Counted from the first letter of the stretch, positions 46,527 to 53,430 are shown. The stretch is 64,000 bases of DNA from Batillaria attramentaria (GCA_018292915.2 JACVVK020000224.1:757001-821000), one strand, 5' to 3'. Translations and numbers: made by a program. The notes: generated from the sequence alone by a model not told the origin.

Positions 46527-49500
46527 CAGCCTTACATTACCTACCCTCCAACATATGCTGCGAAATCGACATGGTCGTAACTCCCCGGCGATGGCCTGAC
46601 TCCGAAGCCACTTGAGATAGTGTGGCCGAGTAAAGTGACGCTCCCACTCCATGCTGAAAAAGTAACATAAAAAATAAAACCCCAAAAGATTGAACACTAT
46701 GCAAATGACTCATGCCTACACTCAACACAAGTGATGTAAATCATACTCAGGGATATGTTACTAAAGGGACAGTCAGTGGTCTAGTGGTTAAGACTTAGTC
46801 ACCAATGCAAGAGGTCAGGTTCGAGTCCCACTCAGGGCGAAGAATTTTTCTTTCTTGAATGTGGCACAGTTCCCTACATGGTCCAACCCTTGTCGTGGGG
46901 TAGTGGCTTGTGTACCTCAATGACCCAGAGAGCTACGCCAGCGGGAGCACGTGCTCCTGGCAGGGTCACCCAAGCTGGACAGGTCGAAGGGTAGAGGTCA
47001 GACGAATGTGGACCACCTCTCCAAGAGGCTAAACGGGTTTGCGTAGGGTTAACAGCCCTACCTGTAAAAAACATAACGTTACAGAAGCATCGACAGCAAC
47101 AAACCAAAACATTCACCTGGGCAAGGAAGGGTCTCCATCCCGGAGACCTATGACGCATTGCAGTGAAAGCCGAAAGGAAGCTGCAAGGCCGACCCCCCTT
47201 CTAACACCCAGGACAACGACGAGAGTAGCCACATGGAACATCAGGACTATGTATGAAGTAGGAAGGACCACACAAGTAGCAAGAGAGATGAAGAACTACA
47301 AGATAGGAGTACTGGGACTGAGTGAGACAAGGTGGCTACAGACAGGACAGCTGAGATTTTCATCGGGAGAGCAATTGCTGTACTCGGGACACACAGAGGA
47401 TGGAGCCCCCCACACTGAGGGCGTGGCCCTGATGCTGGCACCGGAGGCACAGCGGGCACTCATCGGCTGGGAACCTGTCAACTCCCGCATCATCACAGCC
47501 AAATTCATCACCAAGAAGAAAGACATCAAGCTAAACATCATCCAGTGCTACGCTCCCACCAATGATGCGGAAGAGGAGAAAAAAGATGACTTCTACCAAC
47601 AACTGCAGACAGTGATAGATAGAGGAGGAGCCAAGGACATGACCATACTTATGGGAGACTTCAACGCCAAGATTGGATCAGACAACACAGGCTATGAGAA
47701 CACCATGGGAACACACGGACTGGGACAGATGAACGAAAATGGCGAGCGCTTTGCAGACTTTTGTGCCCTGAACCAGCTAGTGATAGGAGGCAGCATCTTC
47801 CCACACAAAGCGCATCCACAAGGCCACATGGAGATCGCCGGACCATGTCACGGAGAACCAGATTGATCACATCTGCATCAGCCGGAAGTTCAGGAGATCG
47901 TGGCGAGATGTGCGCGTGATGAGGGGTGCCGATGTATCATCAGACCACCACCTTCTTGCAACAACACTGAGACTTCGGCTTAAGAGACACACCAACGCCA
48001 ACAACACACGGACCAGGTACAACGTTGGCCTACTCAGGAACACAGAGACACAAGCAGCATTCCGGATCAGCCTTTCCAACAGGTTCCAGCCACTGCAAGA
48101 CCTGATAGAAGACAGTGGAATGGATATCGAGACACAGTGGGAACACAGCAAGAAACTCTGGCACGACACATGCGAAGAGGTCCTTGGCAAGAGAAAGACC
48201 CAACACAAGGAATGGATCTCTGCTGATACCATCCAGAAGCTGGAAGTTAGGAAAAAGAAGAAAACTGCACTGAACACGAGCCGAACAAGAAGAGCTAAGG
48301 CAAAGGCACAGGAAGAATACACAGCAGCTGACAGAGAAGTGAAGAGGAGCACCAGAAAGGACAAGAGGGACTACATCGACGACCTGGCCAATCAAGCAGA
48401 GGAAGCAGCTGGACAAGGGAACCTAAAAGACCTGTACCAGGTGACCAAGAAGCTCGCGGGCAAATTTCAGCAGACAGACAAACCAGTGAAGGACAAGAAC
48501 GGGCACCCACTGACAACTGAGGAACAGCTGAAGCGATGGGCAGAACACTTCAGGGAGCTGTTAAATCGCCCCATCCCTGAAACACCACCAGACATCCCGC
48601 CAGCTGAGACAGAACTACCCATCAACTGCGACAAGCCCTCTAAGGCGGAGATCAGGAAAGCCATCATGACACTGAGAAATGGGAAAGCTGCAGGGCCGGA
48701 CGAGATACCAGCAGAAGCCATCAAAGCAGACACAGAGACAGCCGTCAACATGCTGCACAGCCTATTCAGCAAGATCTGGGAGAAGGAAGAGGTGCCAGCC
48801 CAGTGGAAAGAAGGGATCGTCATCAAGCTGCCAAAGAAAGGGGACCTCAGGGACTGCAGCAACTACCGAGGGATCATGCTCCTGTCAGTGCCAGGCAAGG
48901 TTCTCAACAGAATTCTACTGGAGAGGATGAGGGAGGCAGTCGACCCTATGCTCCGAGACCAGCAGGCGGGCTTTCGCAGGAACAGGTCCTGCGCTGACCA
49001 GATCGCCAGCCTACGCATCATCGTTGAGCAGTCACTGGAGTGGAACTCCCCCCTCTACATCAACTTCATAGACTATGAGAAGGCCTTCGACAGTGTAGAC
49101 AGAGAGGCGCTGTGGAAGCTGCTAAGGCACTATGGAGTTCCCGGGAAGATCATCTCCCTGATCCAGTGCACCTACAAAGACATGAGCTGCAGGATTGCCC
49201 ATGCCGGCCAGTTGTCAGAAAACTTCGAGGTGAAGACCGGAGTCCGCCAGGGATGCCTGTTGTCCCCGTTCCTCTTCCTCCTGGTCATCGACTGGATCAT
49301 GAAGACCACCACAACAGGCAGGAAAAACGGGATACAGTGGACACTCTGGACGCAGCTGGATGACCTCGACTTTGCGGACGACCTGGCGCTCCTGTCTCAC
49401 AGCCACAGCCAGATGCAGGACAAGACTACATGCCTGGAAGCCACATCAGCTGGAACAGGGCTCAAGATCAACAGGAGGAAAACCGAGCTGATGAAGATCA

Positions 49501-51363
49501 ACACCACTGCCAACACACCAGTCACAGTCGGTGGAGAGTCCATCAGGGAGGTAGAGTCCTTTGTCTACCTGGGGAGTGTGGTTGATGGACAGGGAGGCAC
49601 AGACCGAGACGTCACAGCCAGAATCGGCAAGGCAAGAGCAGCAATGGTCATGCTGAAGAACATCTGGGCATCCAAAGTTGTCAGCATAAGAACCAAACTT
49701 CGCATCTTCAACTCCAACGTGAAGTCAGTTCTGCTCTACGGATGTGAAACATGGAGGACAACGAAGACGATGCAGCAGAAGATCCAGACATTTCTCAACA
49801 ACTGTCTGAGGCGCATCTTCAACATTCGATGGCCAGAGAAGATCCGGAACGAAGAGCTGTGGGAGCGAGCAGGGCAGGAACCAGCGGCCAAGCAGATCCT
49901 GCGGAGGAAGTGGGGCTGGATTGGACACACCCTCAGGAAGCCAGCATCCAGCACCACACGCCAAGCCCTGACATGGAACCCACAGGGGAAAAGGAAGAGA
50001 GGCCGGCCTCGCAACAGCTGGAGGCGGGACACTGAGGCAGAGTTATATAAGCAGGGGACCAACTGGACTGGAGTGGCAAGAATAGCCCAGAACAGAGTGC
50101 GATGGCGAAGGGTTGTCGATGGCCTATGCTCCACGTGGAGCCAGGGGCCTAAGTAAGTAGTAATGTGGCACAGTTCATTCGGGCCAACCGTCGCGGGTTC
50201 TCTCCGGGTACCCCGGCTTCCGCCCCCTCTGCTTTGGAAATGTTCAGCCCACAAAATTCCAAAATAAATACAATTCTAAAATTCCGAAACTTAAATTGCT
50301 GAGCTGGCCCTTCGCACCACGTGACTGTAAAGTGTTCATGTCCAGTGTGTGAGAGAATATATATGTGATTCACGTGAGCGTGCTTGTTGGGTTTAGCTCG
50401 CGGCGCCTTGAGCCAAATATTTCGGATAAAGCGCCTACATTAATGAGCTTACTATTATTATTGTTACTAATCGTATGACGTTCACCTGTAGGAGTGTGGA
50501 TGTCCAGTAGGTATGTTGGGCTTGTCCTGGGCATCCTCCATCATGTCCCACTGTCGTTCGTTCGGGTCCATGTTCTCCCGATCGTGGCTGTCACGCCGTT
50601 TGGTGTTATTGTTGTCCTCTGTGCACACAGAATACATTTGTCAGGCATACAACAGTACATGTATTGTGGAAAACTTTTCGTCGGCTGCGCTTTGCCCTTG
50701 CTTCAAAAACAGTCACTAATAACAAGAATGTAACGTAACAGGCCATAGTGAAGCAGGGTTCGCGCTAGGATTTTTCAAAGCCAGCCCCCTCGCCTCCTAC
50801 CCCGACCGTTTTTCAGCGACTCTGAGCAAAACCAGTCCCTGTGAAAAAATTTCGGTAGCACTGCAAATAATGATGTAAATTTTTGCAAGCACAATTCAGA
50901 GAGATAAGGCAAGTGCCGCTAGTCAAGCCTGGGCCACAAAATCTGTATAAACGATCAACATTTTTTTTTCTTTTTTTCTTTTCAGCCTGTTCATTTTTAT
51001 TTTTTCTCCCATAAATCTGTAACCAGTCCCAGCAAAATAAAACCAGTCCCCGGGACTGACAGCTAAAAGCTAAAAAATTTCCAGTATTTCCTCTTTATAA
51101 CCAGTAATTTACTGGTAATTGCCAGTTAACGCGAACAATGTGAAGACATTATCATAGTAGTATTACTCTAAGGCTATTAAAGCCACTGACTGGGCAGGTC
51201 TATTTCTAGAAACTGAAAGTCATAATAACAACAACAATAATAATAATAAGTGTGTATTGTGTGGGCGCTTGACTTAATTTCTTGAACTGGCTCAAAATGA
51301 CTGACTCGGCCTTCCGCTCTGCTTTAAAAACCTATCTCTTTAATGAATTCTTTCACTGAACCG

Positions 51364-51394
<31 letters not shown>

Positions 51395-51967
51395 GGACCT
51401 TGAGCATCGTGACCATGGACCTGATTGTAGTGTTTGATACTTTGTGTGTTTTGTGAGGGTGTACTACTTGTTTGTATGTGATTGCATTGTTCTGTTTTTC
51501 TTTTCTTGTGAAGCGCTGTGAGCTCTTTGTGAGATAGAGTGCTATATAAATATCAATTATTATTATTATTATTAAATGCCACGAGCTGAACCCAACACGC
51601 ACGCTCACGTGAATCACAAGCATTTTCTCACACACTGGACATGAACACATTACAATCACATGGTGCAAAGGGCCAGATCAGCTATTTAAGCTTCGGAATT
51701 TAGAATTGCACTTATTTTCAAAGTTTGTGGGCTGAACATTTCCAAAGCATAGGGGGAGGATCAATCAATGCATATCAAATCAACTGATGTATTAAATGTT
51801 TATCACATAAATCACTTAAACTACAAACCTCGACTGGTCTTCCCAACAGAGTACTCTCCAAACTGCTCCAGGGAGGTAAGAATATCCTCTTTTGTCGGGG
51901 CTGGTTCCGCACCTTTGGCCGAAGCAGGGGGCTGTCCCCCTTTCAGTCGATTAAACATACTGGACAT
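16325..51967 (-). CDS. TBC1D5: TBC1 domain family member 5 (RabGAP), complete coding region
   Basis: Coding exons in transcript order: 51967-51829, 50618-50486, 46653-46545, 46210-46121, 44876-44802, 44184-44117, one of 43425-43323 or 40513-40411, 38836-38748, 33226-33176, 32690-32618, 31182-31010, 30605-30463, 29360-29254, 28769-28691, 27402-27256, 25824-25565, 24900-24801, 20623-20544, 17891-17740, 16679-16325. They sum to 2526 nt, 841 codons plus stop; human TBC1D5 is about 795 residues. All phases match. Known role: GAP for Rab7, bound to retromer VPS29 and linked to autophagy. Visible hallmarks: RFRSICW (about 103-109), the VPS29-binding-type loop INNPLSQDE (173-181), arginine finger IKQDVIR (198-204), glutamine finger YxQ (237-239), LEIAPQIYG, LLFGREFPMQDLL, VDYIFVAMMLYIRD, then a Ser-rich linker and a coiled-coil-like region LQGQLND...CRYCASK (about 614-700). 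The start is the first ATG after the acceptor at 51972. The ancestral LC3-interacting WxxL near residue 94 reads WERH here. Confidence 0.95.
16887..17054 (-). mobile_element. SINE family A, copy 3
   Basis: Reverse copy with the GTTTAACGTCCTTTTCCACC body end and the tRNA-like head ending in CCCCGGCTCCCC. It is in the last TBC1D5 intron, next to a poly-G tract (16806-16830). Confidence 0.85.
17413..17593 (-). mobile_element. SINE family A, copy 4
   Basis: Full reverse copy (GGTGGGTGGGTGTTTGGGGG start, ATTCGGCCACCCAAGCTCCC end) in the last TBC1D5 intron, about 360 bp from copy 3 and in the same orientation. Confidence 0.85.
18315..20467 (+). repeat. 44-bp minisatellite array, about 49 copies
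   Basis: The unit is 44 bp: GGCGTGCAGCAGTYGGTAGA, then AAAAGTGGAAGC, then TAAAACAATACT. The main variable site is Y: some units read TTGG and others TCGG, in runs rather than at random. A few units have one-base indels or a damaged form (about 19163). The array fills most of the intron between TBC1D5 exons 20623-20544 and 17891-17740. It has no long open frame in the gene's sense beyond chance. Confidence 0.97.
21199..24234 (-). CDS. LINE endonuclease-reverse transcriptase ORF (1011 aa)
   Basis: Single intact ORF. An N-terminal apurinic-type endonuclease occupies about residues 25-260, with motifs VATWNIRTM, LSETRW, LMGDFNAKIG and SSDHHLL. A basic linker follows. The reverse transcriptase spans about 480-760, with KGDLRDCSNYRGI, FIDYEKAFDSVD (motif A Asp), GVRQGCLLSPFLF (motif B) and DLDFADDLALL (catalytic FADD). 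The C-terminal region has GWIGHTLRK and KRKRGRPRNSW. All catalytic motifs are present, so it may be functional. A small change near the 3' end makes the frame miss the stop used by copy 2. It instead reads through the duplicated target site to a host stop at 21199-21201. Confidence 0.92.
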   Translation of the reverse strand: MTHCSESRKEAARPTPLLTPRTTTRVATWNIRTMYEVGRTIQVAREMKNYRIGVLGLSETRWLQTGQLRFSSGEQLLYSGHTEDGAPHTEGVALMLAPEAQRALIGWEPVNSRIITAKFITKKKDIKLNIIQCYAPTNDAEEEKKDDFYQQLQTVIDRGGAKDMTILMGDFNAKIGSDNTGYENTMGTHGLGQMNENGKRFADFCALNQLVIGGSIFPHKRIHKATWRSPDHVTENQIDHICISRKFRRSWRDVRVMRGADVSSDHHLLATTLRLRLKRHTNANNTRTRYNVGLLRNTETQAAFRISLSNRFQPLQDLIEDSGMDIETQWEHSKKLWHDTCEEVLGKRKTQHKEWISADTIQKLEVRKKKKTALNTSRTRRAKAKAQEEYTAADREVKRSTRKDKRDYIDNMANQAEEAAGQGNLKDLYQVTKKLAGKFRQTDKPVKDKNGHPLTTTEEQLKRWAEHFRKLLNRPIPETPPDIPPAETELPINCDKPSKAEIRKAIMTLRNGKAAGPDEIPAEAIKADTETAVNMLHSLFSKIWEKEEVPAQWKEGIVIKLPKKGDLRDCSNYRGIMLLSVPGKVLNRILLERMREAVDPMLRDQQAGFRRNRSCADQIASLRIIVEQSLEWNSPLYINFIDYEKAFDSVDREALWKLLRHYGVPGKIISLIQCTYKDMSCRIAHAGQLSESFEVKTGVRQGCLLSPFLFLLVIDWIMKTTTTGRKNGIQWTLWTQLDDLDFADDLALLSHSHSQMQDKTTCLEATSAGTGLKINRRKTELMKINTTANTPVTVGGEPIREVESFVYLGSVVDGQGGTDRDVTARIGKARAAMVMLKNIWASKVVSIRTKLCIFNSNVKSVLLYGCETWRTTKTMQQKIQTFLNTCLRRIFNIRWPEKIQNEELWERAGQEPATKQILRRKWGWIGHTLRKPASSTTRQALTWNPQGKRKRGRPRNSWRRDTEAELYKQGTNWTGVARIAQNRVRWRRVVDGLCSTWSQGALSNVFMTTTP
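21225..24513 (-). mobile_element. Full-length RTE/CFDP2-like LINE, copy 1
   Basis: 3289 bp, bounded by a 10-bp target-site duplication (ATGAACACAT at 21215-21224 and 24514-24523). It has one ORF and no separate ORF1, as in RTE-type non-LTR retrotransposons. The 5' end starts CCCTACATGG. The 3' end is CCTAAGTA, matching the TAAG-type tail of the other copies. It lies in the TBC1D5 intron between exons 24900-24801 and 20623-20544 and is co-oriented with the gene. The RTE assignment rests on domain order and motif style, without a tree. Confidence 0.9.
24757..24789 (-). mobile_element. SINE family D head fragment
   Basis: About 33 bp matching the tRNA-like start of family D (CCGGCCCCTGTAGTGTAGTG on the minus strand), only about 11 nt after the donor of TBC1D5 exon 24900-24801. 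Confidence 0.5.
25146..25240 (+). repeat. Purine-rich GA repeats
   Basis: Imperfect GAGA/CAGA repeats, strongly purine on the plus strand, in the TBC1D5 intron before exon 25824-25565. A purer (GA)n tract is at 57419-57482. Confidence 0.85.
27615..27735 (+). mobile_element. Partial copy of the GGCCCGTATG MITE
   Basis: Shares the internal stretch of the element at 31719-31973 (TTTTAGCCCCGGGTTAGAG, TCTGTTGTTTTTTGTTTTAA, TCAGGAAGCTGG). The ends are not recognisable. Confidence 0.6.
28321..28569. mobile_element. MITE with AAAT target duplication, copy 2
   Basis: 249 bp. Inverted ends are GTGACCTTCCATGAGAAAAC (left) and GTTTTCTCGTGGACAGTCAC (right). The flanks are AAAT at 28317-28320 and 28570-28573. 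It has the same size, ends and target as the element at 4199-4449, though the interiors have diverged. It is in the TBC1D5 intron between exons 28769-28691 and 27402-27256. Confidence 0.78.
29001..29126 (+). pseudogene. Inverted partial copy of TBC1D5 exon 25824-25565
   Basis: The plus strand here matches the minus strand of about 25919-25782. It includes the intronic CTGTAAGTCTTCTTCTGTTC tract, the polypyrimidine region, the acceptor ATGACTCTAG and the first 40 or so exon bases (start TATCACTTCCGCAAAATAAA). There are several substitutions and small indels, and a shorter TG run than at the source. It sits antisense in the intron between exons 29360-29254 and 28769-28691 of the same gene, so it cannot be spliced in the gene's sense. 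Confidence 0.85.
29758..30153 (-). mobile_element. SINE family B, full copy
   Basis: Reverse copy with an (AAT)n tail at 29760 and the tRNA-like head ending at about 30153 (CTCTTAACCACTAGACCACC). It is in the TBC1D5 intron between exons 30605-30463 and 29360-29254. Confidence 0.88.
30609..30890 (-). mobile_element. SINE family B, 5'-truncated copy
   Basis: Starts 3-4 bp upstream (minus sense) of the acceptor of TBC1D5 exon 30605-30463 with an (AAT)n tail. It breaks off before the tRNA-like head at ACCCCCGACGC. Its tail therefore supplies sequence beside the branch site/acceptor region of that exon. Confidence 0.82.
31263..31615 (+). mobile_element. MITE-like family E (CAGGGCTTAAAAT), copy 1
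   Basis: Left end CAGGGCTCAAAATGGTCC, right end ATATTTTAAGCTCTG, roughly inverted. The interior carries CTAAAATCTGTGCAATTAGG and GGTGGAAATCTGCCGAAAGG. Related copies: 41590-42428, 44950-45688, 52127-52456, 57905-58275, and a fragment at 63135-63183. The apparent target duplication is GTCCT. Confidence 0.62.
31719..31973. mobile_element. MITE with GGCCCGTATGTAA ends
   Basis: Terminal inverted repeats GGCCCGTATGTAA and TTACATACGGGCC, with direct CAG on both sides (31716-31718, 31974-31976). The 3-bp duplication and the GG-initial ends would fit PIF/Harbinger-like elements, but the target is not the usual TWA. It lies in the TBC1D5 intron between 32618 and 31182. Confidence 0.68.
32043..32160 (-). 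mobile_element. 3' tail of an L2/CR1-like retroelement
   Basis: AATTCAATTCACCTTTATTG at the start is the reverse complement of a common LINE 3' end (CAATAAAGGTGAATTG). Comparable tails occur at about 9535-9610 and 21146-21200. Only the tail is recognisable. Confidence 0.45.
33426..34034. mobile_element. Non-autonomous DNA element with GGCCGTTCTACACGTG ends
   Basis: 609 bp with 16-bp perfect inverted ends (GGCCGTTCTACACGTG / CACGTGTAGAACGGCC) and a 5-bp direct repeat TTTAG on both flanks (33421-33425, 34035-34039). The interior is unusually GC-rich for this window. It contains an ATG in a start-like context (ACAAAATGGCGTCAAAGACC) with an open frame of about 29 codons. It lies in the TBC1D5 intron between exons 33226-33176 and 38836-38748. 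Confidence 0.75.
35395..35494 (+). mobile_element. Retroposon 3' end with poly-A
   Basis: CACTTCCCCTGGGGGGAAGC followed by CAGCCCAAATTTCCCG and a terminal run of 18 A. This resembles a common mollusc retroposon 3' end, judged from memory. The 5' part is not recognisable. Confidence 0.45.
37360..37555 (+). repeat. Degenerate repeats of a TATCACAC/GTGTGATA motif
   Basis: Imperfect repeats of about 45-50 bp built from GCAGCATATCACACTTCC-like text and its partial inverse CAGTGTGATA. No gene is seen around it. The 34.0-38.1 kb intron otherwise holds AT-rich unique sequence and poly-G runs (37779-37822). Confidence 0.55.
38165..38250 (+). mobile_element. SINE family A fragment
   Basis: Matches only the body (TTGTGCAGGCTTTTTTTG, CATGGTGGAACAG, TTAAACTCCCGAACGCC). 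The tRNA-like head is missing. Confidence 0.65.
39188..39797. mobile_element. Non-autonomous DNA element with AAGGCCGTTCTTAACCGG ends
   Basis: 610 bp with inverted ends AAGGCCGTTCTTAACCGG / CCGGTTAAGAACGGCCTT and further inverted sub-repeats (GTTCGCCGAAC types). It shares the first nine terminal bases GGCCGTTCT and almost the same length with the element at 33426-34034. The GC-rich core holds AAAATGGCGGACGGCATGG, an ATG context typical of a gene start, with an open frame across the 39.44-39.66 kb segment. No clear target duplication. Confidence 0.7.
40411..40513 (-). CDS. TBC1D5: TBC1D5 alternative exon 7b (distal copy)
   Basis: 103 nt, acceptor TTTCTAG and donor GTCAGT, entry phase 2, exit phase 0. 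Encodes TFPEIAFFRDKHMQDALIDV, then LFFYCRCHEVISYKQ (the first T is split with exon 44184-44117). It aligns end to end with the upstream exon 43425-43323 and with the single equivalent exon known in other TBC1D5 proteins. It ends in the YKQ glutamine finger. Using both copies would add 103 nt (not a multiple of 3) and break the frame, so only one can be used per productive mRNA. Confidence 0.9.
40658..41234. mobile_element. hAT-like MITE with 8-bp target duplication
   Basis: The ends TAGGGCTGTTCGGTTTTACC and ACCGGTTCCACCCTCTA are imperfectly inverted, and GTGGTTGG is repeated exactly on both flanks (40650-40657, 41235-41242). An 8-bp duplication with TAGGG/CAGGG-type ends is the hAT signature. 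The interior has many AACCGG/CCGGTT blocks and carries later SINE insertions. Confidence 0.8.
40859..41028 (+). mobile_element. SINE family A, copy with 12-bp target duplication
   Basis: Complete element (AGGGGTGGCCGAATGGTAG start, AACACCCACCCACC end) flanked by TGTTGGCTGAAC at 40847-40858 and 41029-41040. It inserted into a SINE family B fragment (41030-41090), which itself lies in the hAT-like MITE. Confidence 0.85.
41327..41553 (-). mobile_element. SINE family A copy with internal insertion
   Basis: Reverse copy whose body is interrupted by about 58 bp (CACCAGCCGCCCAGGGTGAT ... GTGTGTGTG). The inserted text also occurs at 42605-42660 (ACCAGCCGCCCAGGGTGACA), next to a TG repeat. Confidence 0.75.
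41590..42428 (+). repeat. Family E element with expanded 94-bp tandem repeat
   Basis: Starts CAGGGCTTATACTGATCC and contains about seven or eight copies of a 94-bp unit (ATTAGACTAAAATG at 41796, 41890, 41984 and on). The unit is a segment normally present once in family E (GTGCAATTTGGTGCATTTTG, GGAGGAAACACTTTTTAGGG). Two sub-variants, GGCATGATT and GGCATTAATT, alternate irregularly. Confidence 0.85.
43117..43279. mobile_element. TTAA-flanked MITE (piggyBac-like)
   Basis: TTAA at 43117-43120 and 43276-43279. Inner ends CCCCCTCACTG and CAGTGAAGGGG are inverted, and longer inverted blocks with ACGTACG follow. TTAA plus C-rich ends fits piggyBac-type non-autonomous elements. It lies between the two alternative TBC1D5 exons, 44 bp downstream of exon 43425-43323. 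Confidence 0.72.
43323..43425 (-). CDS. TBC1D5: TBC1D5 alternative exon 7a (proximal copy)
   Basis: 103 nt, acceptor CTTGCAG and donor GTTCGC, entry phase 2, exit phase 0, exactly as in exon 40513-40411. Encodes TYPKIEFFQSNQMRNVMVDI, then LFIFAKENPDISYQQ. About one third of residues are shared with 7b, including the glutamine finger YxQ. The arginine finger (IKQDVIR) is in the preceding exon 44184-44117, and the residue spacing R204-Q239 matches the family. The donor is weaker than that of 7b, which would allow regulated choice. Confidence 0.9.
44328..44603 (-). mobile_element. SINE family B, 5'-truncated copy
   Basis: Reverse copy with the (AAT) tail end at 44328 and the conserved GTGAATCACACGCATTCTCT and ACATTTCCAAAGCAGAGG blocks. 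It breaks off at ACCCCCGACGATCGGC. It is in the intron between exons 44876-44802 and 44184-44117. Confidence 0.85.
44950..45688 (+). mobile_element. Family E element carrying a nested MITE
   Basis: Left end CCGGCTTAAAATGGTCCATG, right end GAAAATTTTAAGCCCTG, with flanking TTTACA on both sides. It is split by the CAGGCTGGGG MITE at 45112-45473. The interior on both sides of the split matches other family E copies. Confidence 0.7.
45112..45473. mobile_element. MITE family M (CAGGCTGGGG ends), copy 1
   Basis: 362 bp, ends CAGGCTGGGGAATT and AATTCCCCAGCCTG, perfect over 14 bp. ATTAGA is repeated on both flanks (45106-45111, 45474-45479). Uninterrupted family E copies read ATTAGACTAAAA at this point, which shows the empty site and confirms a 6-bp duplication. 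The interior contains GGCTGAAAATTGCCAAATGA near the right end. Confidence 0.88.
46873..50161 (+). mobile_element. Full-length RTE/CFDP2-like LINE, copy 2
   Basis: 3289 bp, the same length as copy 1 and nearly identical to it, inserted in a SINE with a 15-bp target-site duplication (AATGTGGCACAGTTC at 46858-46872 and 50162-50176). The tail is CCTAAGTAAGTAGT. It is antisense to TBC1D5, in the intron between exons 50618-50486 and 46653-46545. Confidence 0.95.
47039..50156 (+). pseudogene. LINE endonuclease-RT ORF with one frameshift
   Basis: Same protein as in copy 1, but read in two frames: 47039-47866 (endonuclease part) and 47910-50156 (rest of endonuclease, reverse transcriptase, C-terminal region). 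The break is one extra A at about 47809 in CACACAAAGCGCATC; copy 1 has one A fewer. Otherwise the RT motifs (FIDYEKAFDSVD, FADDLAL) are intact. The ORF ends at the TAA inside the CCTAAGTAAG tail. Confidence 0.92.
50754..51137. mobile_element. hAT-like MITE (CAGGGTTCGCGCTA ends)
   Basis: Left end CAGGGTTCGCGCTAGG, right end CCAGTTAACGCGAACA, inverted over about 12 bp. The flanks share GTGAAG (6 of 8 bp), consistent with an old 8-bp duplication. The interior has repeated ACCAGTCCC motifs. It is in TBC1D5 intron 1 of the coding region. Confidence 0.6.
51235..51756 (-). mobile_element. SINE family B copy split by a retroelement tail
   Basis: Reverse family B sequence with an (AAT) tail at 51235 and body at 51575-51756. 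It is interrupted at about 51296-51573 by text ending CTATATAAATATCAATT and (ATT)n, typical of a non-LTR retroelement 3' end. That insert contains a TG run and a poly-G tract (51381-51396). Confidence 0.7.
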
Positions 51968-52126
51968 GATACCTGCCGGACCAAACATAACACAGAAGTT
52001 TTTGTAACATAGTCGGCAAAGAGGCAGTCTGGTAATAATCTAGATACAGAAACTCTGTCCTTAAAAAGACAGCACTGAAAAAAATGAGAAATGCATGTTT
52101 TGTTTCATCTATACTGTAATCAGGGC

Positions 52127-52456
52127 TTCCATCTTTTGAAGGATTTCCACCCTCATCTACAAATTTTCAGAAAGTGTTTTTTTCCTCTGGAGCACTTAAA
52201 ATCCTTCCAAAACACAACAAATTGCACAAATTTTCGTTTAATTCTCAAAATTTACCTCCAAAATAAAGTGTTTCCTCCTCAGAAGCATTTAAATTCATAT
52301 CAAAAAAAGGCACAAAATTGCACAGACTGTAGGCTAATTTTTTTTACCTTCAGGGGAGCATGCTCACGGACACCCATAAAAATGCAATGCTTTGCGGACG
52401 TGTGCTAGTGGCTTTGCCACTTTGTCACTAAATGCCACACACTTTTCCAGCCCCGT
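52127..52456 (-). mobile_element. Family E copy, reverse
   Basis: Starts CAGGGCTTCCATCTTTTG and contains ATTGCACAAATTTTCG, AAAGTGTTTCCTCCTC and GAGCATGCTCACGGACACCC. It lies in the 5'UTR intron of TBC1D5. Confidence 0.6.
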
Positions 52457-53241
52457 GTCATTCATTCAAATGAAACTGAAAGTCAGGCACAGAGAAAACA
52501 CTGTGTGCAGAGTTGACACAAGGAAGAAAACCAGAGGCTGTCGATGAACAAAAGAAACTTACAAACGACTGGGTTTTGTTATCTTGTTGTTTTGTTTTGT
52601 TTTTTAAAGATCAAAGAGGTGGAATACAGATCAAAACACCACACTAAAGTGGCTGTGACTCCAGTGGATTTAAAAAAAAAAGAAAAAAAAGAAGAAGCTT
52701 TTTTAGATTGAAAAGTATACAAAATATCTATAGGACTGAAGAAATTTGGATTTTTAAGATTTCATGCTCATGATCTGCATACATCATTCAACTTCTGAGT
52801 GGCACAATGTAAATTTTTGCTGGTTGACAGAGCCTGTAGATAATAATAATAATAATATTTATAGGGCGCCTATCCCTGGGGAACGAGCTCTAGGTGCCTT
52901 ACAATCTAAATCCGAAGGAAAATAAAATAAAATAAATTTAAAAAAACATAAAAACAACCCATTCACTCAATTTACACTACGTAAGAACAACTAAAAAAGT
53001 AAAAGAGCACACACACACGTATACACACACACAAACACACCTGTGATGGCACTGTCTCTCATTCAGAGCTCTACCAATCATTAAGACAGACCATATCATG
53101 CGTACAAATGCACCCACAAGCGAACCTGTTCCAAACATAATGAACACAAAAACAGCGTGTCGAAGGAAAATGTCAGCATTGCAAATACTATACACAGCAA
53201 GAAAGGGTATACGTGATTGCCTGTAATGAATCCAATCTTAC

Positions 53242-53430
53242 CTGAATGGCAAAGGTGTCAAATTCTAGAGCTCTGGAAACCAATGCACGTCTGACTCAAT
53301 CGACAAAGTCCTGGGAAAAGTCGGGTTTACCGTCTCATCTCCTCAACCGACGTAGCGTAATTCACACGCAGCTGCTGCCGCCATAATAGGTGAAAACAAT
53401 CTCTCACTGTTGCTGCGGTTTTCCGCGCCA
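53242..53430 (-). other. TBC1D5: TBC1D5 5'UTR exon (3' border mapped)
   Basis: Strong donor CAG|GTAAGA at 53242/53241. The next acceptor at 51974-51973 leads into the start-codon exon, with only 5 nt before the ATG. The leader contains an upstream ATG at 53384 opening a 13-codon uORF that ends in TGA at 53343, so it does not overlap the main ORF. The transcription start is not visible, and the right edge given here is approximate. Confidence 0.6.

Larger units (their letters stand above)
46767..50465 (+). mobile_element. SINE family B copy split by LINE copy 2
   Basis: The head and early body are at 46767-46872 (GTCTAGTGGTTAAGAC, GGTTCGAGTCCCACTC). The remainder resumes at 50162-50465 (GTGGCACAGTTCATTCGGGC to GCGGCGCCTTGAGCC and an ATT tail). 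The LINE at 46873-50161 sits between them, flanked by the duplicated SINE bases. Confidence 0.9.
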
